Source: Bacillota bacterium (lineage in GTDB: Bacteria > Bacillota > Clostridia > Peptostreptococcales > Anaerovoracaceae). Taken from it: a stretch of 10,275 bases of DNA. The stretch spans positions 1 through 10,275 of the forward strand of contig JAFYUX010000111.1 of NCBI GenBank assembly GCA_017549385.1, in the 5' to 3' direction. The position numbers and the translations under genes were made by a program. A model generated the notes under the pieces. That model was given only the letters and a program-made list of their open reading frames with translations. It was not told where the DNA came from and did no database searches. Numbering within the stretch: the stretch's first letter is position 1; each line of letters begins with the position of its first letter. Shown here piece after piece: positions 6,799-10,275 of the stretch.

Positions 6799-8814
6799 TT
6801 CTTTGTAGAGACAGACTGCATTTCCTTCAGCAAGCTTTTCTCCTCCCTTAGGATACTGGTCTACAATCGTAAAGCCTGCTTCGCCTGATGGACAAGCGAT
6901 AGCTGTGAGACCTACTCTCTTGAGGATTTCAGCTGCTTTTTCATATGTATAACCGGTAAAGTCCGGTACTGTAATCATTTTGTTTACTGATGTGTTAAGT
7001 TCTGTTTCTGTGTACACTGGTTCAATTTTGAGATACTTGAGAGCATCTGAAAGGATTGCGTATACACCAGGACCCGCTGTCTGTGAACCGTAGTGAACAC
7101 CCTTTGGTGAGTCTACGATAAAGAGAACTGCAAACTGTGGATCATCCATAGGTGCCATTGCAAAGAAGGATGAGAATGTGTAGTCAGTATATCTGCCGTT
7201 TTCTACCTTCTGAGCTGTACCTGTCTTACCGCCGATACGGTAACCAGGGATATATGCACTCTTACCTGTACCGCCGTTTACTACGCCTTCCATCATCTGG
7301 CAGATTTCTGTTGCTGTCTGCTTTGAGATTACCTGACGCACAACTTCAGGTTCGAATGTTTCTACTGTGTTGCCGTCTGAGTCAACCAGCTTGCTTACGA
7401 GATGAGGCTTCATCATAACGCCTTCGTTACCTGCTGCACAAAGAGACATCATAAGCTGTACCGGTGTACAAGCGATACCCTGACCATATGACATAGTTGC
7501 AAGACCTACAGGACCTGCATTCTTTTTTGACTGAATGATAGATTCTGCTTCACCTGGATAGTCGATACCTGTCTGATCCATAAAGCCATAAGCTTCCAGA
7601 TACTCATAGAATGTTTCAATACCCAGTCTCTGAGAAAGGGTTACGAATACCGGGTTACATGAGTTTGCTACACCCTGAGCCAGTGTTTCAGCCTGATGGC
7701 TGGCAGAACTCCAGCACTTGAGAATTCTGTCATAAAGTTGGATTGGCTGGCAGTAGAACCCATCATTTACCGATGTAAGGTTTTCTTCTAATGCCATAGC
7801 TGTAGTGAGCAGCTTAAACGGCGAACCTGGTTCGTATGTATCGTTTATCAGCGGATTTCTCCACATTTCGTTCCAGTACTCCACCTTTTCCTCGTCTGTC
7901 ATGTTTTCAAGCTTAGCCTGTTCTGACGCAAGGAGAGGTGTACGAGGATCATTGAGGTCGTAATCCGGATATGCTGCCATAGAAAGGATTTCGCCAGTCT
8001 TTGGATTCATAGTGAGAGCCATTACACTTTCGGCTCTTGTGTCAGCATAAACCTGCTCTACCGCTTTTTCAGTGTAGTGCTGGATTACTTCGTCGATAGT
8101 GAGTACTACACTGAGACCATTTTCTGCAGGATAGTACTTTTCTATTCCGTTTGTAAGATTTCTACCTGAGGCATCTGAACTCTTTATCCAACGACCTTCT
8201 GTTCCGTTCAGGTACTGATCGTAATAAAGTTCGATACCTGACATACCGTTATTGTCGTCATTTGTACTGCCTATAAGATGAGACGCAAAAGCACCCATCG
8301 GGTAATATCTTCTTACGGTTTCTGCAATTTGGATACCTGTAACAGGTGTTTCCTTATCGAGATACGCTTCTCTTACCTTCTGGGTTGTTTCGTCATCCGC
8401 ATATTTTATGAGCTTTACTACTGTCTTATCTCTAGTGATACTTTCGTAAATCTCTTCTTCTGTCATGTCTGGGATAATTTCGGAAAGTTCTTCCGCCATA
8501 TCCTTTGTGTAGCCCTTTTCTTTTCTTTCAGCCTCTTCTACTTCGCCAGGTCTTACCCAGATAGTATACATGGACTGATTAATTGCCAGGGCTTTCATAT
8601 TTGCATCGTAAATATTACCGCGCTTTGCAGTAATAGGTATATCTCTAGTCTGCTGCTCAAGGGCCATGTCTGAATATTCGTCAGCCTTTACGATCTGAAT
8701 GTATCCGATCTTGGCTGCAATGATTACAAACATCATAACTACAACTGTAAAGAAGAGAAGAAGTCTTCTTTTGCTGGTAGCCCTTACTGCAGCTTTACTA
8801 TTCTTTTTTGCCAT
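6796..8814 (-). CDS. ftsI: Class B penicillin-binding protein with C-terminal PASTA domain (FtsI/PbpB/SpoVD type)
   Basis: A 672-residue D,D-transpeptidase. A short basic cytoplasmic N-terminus is followed by one transmembrane helix at about 17-42. The PBP dimerisation part begins with RGNIYD at 65-70. The transpeptidase domain, about 235-600, has the three active-site motifs: SPFK at 331-334 (nucleophile S331, in YEPGSPFK), SCN at 385-387 and KTGT at 530-533. One PASTA domain covers about 613-672, starting VPDFTGYTYEKAAEIL. Known role: cross-links stem peptides at the septum with FtsW. Position between ftsL and murE is that of pbpB/spoVD in Bacillus and ftsI in Gram-negatives. Bacillus has two such genes here; only one is present, so the division role is the simpler guess and the sporulation role (SpoVD) cannot be excluded. 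The start ATG at 8814-8812 has GGGAG with an eight-base spacer. The symbol is by position and family, not proven orthology. Confidence 0.93.
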   Translation of the reverse strand: MAKKNSKAAVRATSKRRLLLFFTVVVMMFVIIAAKIGYIQIVKADEYSDMALEQQTRDIPITAKRGNIYDANMKALAINQSMYTIWVRPGEVEEAERKEKGYTKDMAEELSEIIPDMTEEEIYESITRDKTVVKLIKYADDETTQKVREAYLDKETPVTGIQIAETVRRYYPMGAFASHLIGSTNDDNNGMSGIELYYDQYLNGTEGRWIKSSDASGRNLTNGIEKYYPAENGLSVVLTIDEVIQHYTEKAVEQVYADTRAESVMALTMNPKTGEILSMAAYPDYDLNDPRTPLLASEQAKLENMTDEEKVEYWNEMWRNPLINDTYEPGSPFKLLTTAMALEENLTSVNDGFYCQPIQLYDRILKCWSSASHQAETLAQGVANSCNPVFVTLSQRLGIETFYEYLEAYGFMDQTGIDYPGEAESIIQSKKNAGPVGLATMSYGQGIACTPVQLMMSLCAAGNEGVMMKPHLVSKLVDSDGNTVETFEPEVVRQVISKQTATEICQMMEGVVNGGTGKSAYIPGYRIGGKTGTAQKVENGRYTDYTFSSFFAMAPMDDPQFAVLFIVDSPKGVHYGSQTAGPGVYAILSDALKYLKIEPVYTETELNTSVNKMITVPDFTGYTYEKAAEILKRVGLTAIACPSGEAGFTIVDQYPKGGEKLAEGNAVCLYKE

Positions 8815-8844
8815 TATGTAAACTCCCGATACCTAAAAACAGTA

Positions 8845-8881
8845 TAAGACGCCCTTAGTATACTAACTTCGCGGCGTCTTA
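8845..8881 (-). other. Nested hairpin in the leader of the PBP gene
   Basis: A perfect nine-base inverted repeat (8845-8853 TAAGACGCC with 8873-8881) encloses a perfect 12-base palindrome TTAGTATACTAA at 8855-8866. In minus-strand RNA this gives a nine-pair outer stem, a lopsided internal loop and a four-pair inner stem with a TATA loop. A run of five T follows after six other bases, so it is not a textbook terminator. It ends about 30 bases before the PBP start. It could be an attenuator, an mRNA-stabilising 5' structure, or (as DNA) an operator. The function is unknown. Confidence 0.5.
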
Positions 8882-8893
8882 AATATTTTTCTG

Positions 8894-8899
8894 ATTATA
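8894..8899 (-). promoter_or_regulatory. Candidate -10 element upstream of the PBP gene
   Basis: The minus strand has a perfect TATAAT about 80 bases before the PBP start. No good -35 is seen at 16-18 bases: TTGCAG is present but about 20 bases away, and there is no TG extension. If used, the start point would lie just before the hairpin at 8881-8845. This is a weak call; readthrough from the ftsL promoter may suffice. Confidence 0.3.
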
Positions 8900-8958
8900 T
8901 GTACTGTATGCCGCCTGCACTGCAAATATACATTGCTAGTCATCTGTTATATGACTGT

Positions 8959-9468
8959 CTATGCATTTGCCAGCAGATGGCGAGCTGCCGAAGCAACCGT
9001 AGCATTTTTCTGTACTACAATTCCTTTTTCAGCCTTAGTCAAGGATGCGATGTAAGCATCAATCTGTGACTGCTGAGCTGTAGAGTTTACAGTTATGTAC
9101 TGGGAATTGTCCGGGTAAACCATGTTAAGGCTTGTGGTTGCTACATACTCTATATCGTCAAGGTTGTTATAACCATTGAGCTCTACTGTTAAATTGTCTA
9201 TATCACCTTCAAGATTACTTATCTCTTTGTTCAGAGTATAAACACTGTAATTTATATCTGAAGCACACGCCTGGAAGAAGATCATTGCAACACAGCAGAT
9301 ACCGATTGCAAGGATTGTAATGAGAATAAGAGTTCTTTCATATACAGATACTCTCAGCGCAGATTTCTCTGCTTTCTTTCTCTCAGGCTTTTTTCTTTCG
9401 GGAGCTAAATCGATCCCGTACTTTATATAATCTTCTTGATAGCGATGCCACTGTTCAGCTGCGATCAT
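8959..9468 (-). CDS. ftsL: FtsL-like septal membrane protein (bitopic, coiled coil)
   Basis: 169 residues from the ATG at 9468-9466. The N-terminal 45 residues are cytoplasmic and very basic in the middle (ERKKPERKKAEK at 24-35). One transmembrane helix follows at about 46-67, then an external heptad-like segment at about 71-103 and a conserved-looking end YVATTSLNMVYPDNSQYI at 108-125, which resembles the A-x-x-LGM-x-x-P-x-x-x-Q ending of FtsL and DivIC. Identification rests mainly on this topology and on the position between rsmH and the PBP, where ftsL sits in most bacteria; primary sequence is poorly conserved in the family. Known role: with DivIC and DivIB it forms the septal complex that recruits and activates FtsW and the PBP. 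A tail of about 44 residues after the usual end makes it longer than the 117-121 residues of Bacillus and E. coli FtsL. An upstream in-frame ATG would add 19 residues, but it lies before the Shine-Dalgarno and at the predicted promoter, so I reject it. Confidence 0.78.
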   Translation of the reverse strand: MIAAEQWHRYQEDYIKYGIDLAPERKKPERKKAEKSALRVSVYERTLILITILAIGICCVAMIFFQACASDINYSVYTLNKEISNLEGDIDNLTVELNGYNNLDDIEYVATTSLNMVYPDNSQYITVNSTAQQSQIDAYIASLTKAEKGIVVQKNATVASAARHLLANA

Positions 9469-9478
9469 TCTGATAATT

Positions 9479-9484
9479 TCCTCC
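9479..9484 (-). promoter_or_regulatory. Ribosome binding site of ftsL
   Basis: GGAGGA on the minus strand, ten bases before the ATG at 9468. It is strong but slightly distant. It rules in this ATG and rules out the one at 9525, which has no such site and lies upstream of the -10 element. Confidence 0.7.
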
Positions 9485-9513
9485 AAAACCACTATATAAA
9501 ACGTTTTCGAGCC

Positions 9514-9522
9514 ATTATACCA
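9514..9522 (-). promoter_or_regulatory. Extended -10 promoter for ftsL and the downstream mur genes
   Basis: The minus strand reads TGGTATAAT, a perfect TATAAT with the TGn extension. This extension lets sigma-A type promoters work without a good -35, and none is seen at the usual distance. Predicted transcription start is near 9507, giving a leader of about 40 bases before ftsL. It lies just after the predicted terminator of rsmH. This is a strong sequence match but not proof of use. Confidence 0.65.
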
Positions 9523-9542
9523 CAAGTTAAAGTGTTATGGGT

Positions 9543-9566
9543 AAAAAAGTTGCACAATTTTGCAAC
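9543..9566 (-). terminator. Candidate intrinsic terminator after rsmH
   Basis: The minus strand has a six-pair stem GTTGCA/TGCAAC (9566-9561 with 9554-9549), a six-base loop and an immediate run of six T (9548-9543). The stem has only three G-C pairs, so termination may be partial. It sits about 65 bases after the rsmH stop and 21 bases before the extended -10 promoter, a sensible place to separate rsmH from ftsL. Confidence 0.5.
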
Positions 9567-9610
9567 ATATTTGTAATATTTTTTTAACATTTCCCAGAGA
9601 CCTTGGAGTT

Positions 9611-9624
9611 ACCGGTTTCCCGGT
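9611..9624. repeat. Short inverted repeat just after rsmH
   Basis: ACCGG and CCGGT are separated by four bases. As minus-strand RNA it makes a five-pair GC-rich stem closed by a GAAA tetraloop, seven bases after the rsmH stop, with no T run. On the plus strand TTTTT follows. It may protect the rsmH mRNA 3' end or act as a weak terminator for opposing transcription. Confidence 0.4.
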
Positions 9625-9630
9625 TTTTCA

Positions 9631-10275
9631 TTAGATTTTTTCCGCAACTCTAAGCTTTGCACTACGCGATCTTGGGTTTACTTCAAGTTCTTCTTCTGAT
9701 GGAACTATCGGTTTTTTGCTAACCTTTTTAATCTCCGGCTTTTTGCCGCAAACACAAGGAAGATTTTTAGGACATGTGCAAGGATCAGCGCGATATGCAA
9801 ACTTTTCTTTTACGATTCTGTCCTCAAGAGAATGGAATGTAATGATACAAAGACGTCCGTCTTCTGCAAGAACATCAACAAACTCATCTACTGCTGTTTC
9901 CAGACCTGTAAGTTCGTGATTAACCTCAATGCGGATAGCCTGGAAAGTACGCTTTGCAGGATGAGGACCTTCTCTTCTTGCTGACGCAGGAATAGCCGCC
10001 TTGATAATATCTACCAGTACATCAGTAGTCTCAATCGGAGCTTCCTGTCTCGCCTTTACGATAAAATCAGCAATACGTGATGCCCACTTTTCTTCGCCGT
10101 ACTTTTTAATGATATCCTTAAGCTCATTTTTGCTGTACGTATTTACTACGTCATACGCAGAAAAAGAGTCTTCTGCGTTCATTCTCATGTCGAGAGGTGC
10201 AGGCTTCATATAAGAAAAGCCTCTTTCCTCTGTATCCAGCTGAAATGACGATACCCCTAAATCGAGTACCGCTCC
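9631..10275 (-). CDS. rsmH: RsmH (MraW), 16S rRNA (cytosine-1402-N4)-methyltransferase (C-terminal part, cut by window edge)
   Basis: 214 codons plus a TAA stop, open to the right edge; the N-terminal third with the SAM-binding DAT-GxGGH region lies outside (the family is about 310 residues). Visible motifs: [10 protein letters not shown] followed by ERGFSY and APLDMRM (visible residues about 5-31), the signature of the family; [34 protein letters not shown], a [11 protein letters not shown] cysteine pair, and the C-terminal [14 protein letters not shown]. Known role: methylates N4 of C1402 in 16S rRNA, at the ribosomal P site. The real start is beyond the window; the internal ATG at 10209 lies within the conserved [16 protein letters not shown] block and is not a start. 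It is the usual second gene of dcw after mraZ, which would lie off the right edge. Confidence 0.97.
   Translation of the reverse strand, partial: GAVLDLGVSSFQLDTEERGFSYMKPAPLDMRMNAEDSFSAYDVVNTYSKNELKDIIKKYGEEKWASRIADFIVKARQEAPIETTDVLVDIIKAAIPASARREGPHPAKRTFQAIRIEVNHELTGLETAVDEFVDVLAEDGRLCIITFHSLEDRIVKEKFAYRADPCTCPKNLPCVCGKKPEIKKVSKKPIVPSEEELEVNPRSRSAKLRVAEKI

Noticed and set aside
9469..9525. 19-residue N-terminal extension of FtsL from the ATG at 9525
   Set aside because: It would start upstream of the predicted -10 element and of the GGAGGA site, and the added residues show no family similarity.
9611..9628. ACCGG/CCGGT hairpin followed by TTTTT on the plus strand as a terminator
   Set aside because: The stem is only five pairs and no plus-strand gene is present to terminate; recorded only as a short inverted repeat.
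10207..10209. ATG as the rsmH start
   Set aside because: The frame stays open to the window edge and the codons upstream encode the conserved DLGVSS-QLD-ERGFSY block, so this methionine is internal.
332..10213. Many plus-strand open frames of 60-159 codons, for example 1270-1749, 2408-2872 and 5371-5793
   Set aside because: They lie opposite well-supported conserved genes, encode low-complexity or Cys/Ser-rich peptides with no recognisable motif, and are explained as shadows of the coding strand.
1..10275. A novel defence, mobile or biosynthetic system
   Set aside because: All eight complete or partial enzyme genes plus ftsL belong to the standard dcw set; there are no integrase, transposase, toxin, CRISPR or unknown gene modules.

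Overview
The window is a dense, single-strand block of the division and cell wall (dcw) cluster. Every credible gene lies on the minus strand. Read in transcription order (high to low coordinates), the genes are: end of rsmH (mraW), an ftsL-like gene, a PASTA-containing class B penicillin-binding protein (ftsI/spoVD type), murE, murF, mraY, murD, ftsW (SEDS) and the start of murG. rsmH is cut by the right edge and murG by the left edge. I see no tRNA, rRNA, CRISPR array, insertion sequence or foreign gene. No gene-free stretch exceeds 300 bases.

The organism is most likely a low-to-mid GC Gram-positive of the class Clostridia, or a near relative. The reasons are the gene order (rsmH-ftsL-PBP-murE-murF-mraY-murD-ftsW-murG), the single PASTA domain on the PBP, strong AGGAG ribosome binding sites before nearly every gene, and a short FtsL with little sequence conservation. 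MurE carries the DNPR motif of meso-diaminopimelate-adding enzymes, so the peptidoglycan is predicted to be of the meso-DAP type. I cannot name genus or species.

Layout: 10275-9631 is rsmH. At 9630-9469 is a 162-base gap with a probable intrinsic terminator and a very good extended -10 promoter. At 9468-8959 is ftsL. At 8958-8815 is a 144-base gap with a nested hairpin and a weaker promoter candidate. From 8814 to position 1 are seven tightly packed genes, with gaps of 9-21 bases and one 8-base overlap (murF/mraY). At three junctions the TAG stop of the upstream gene forms the first half of a TAGGAG ribosome binding site for the next gene, which suggests translational coupling.

Functionally, MurD, MurE and MurF add D-Glu, meso-DAP and D-Ala-D-Ala to build the UDP-MurNAc-pentapeptide in the cytoplasm. 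MraY moves it to undecaprenyl phosphate (lipid I), and MurG adds GlcNAc (lipid II). FtsW polymerises the glycan, and the PBP cross-links it at the septum together with FtsL. RsmH methylates 16S rRNA and is a usual neighbour. This is a conserved core region. I found no new system; the most notable points are the transcriptional and translational signals between genes and a few motif variants.
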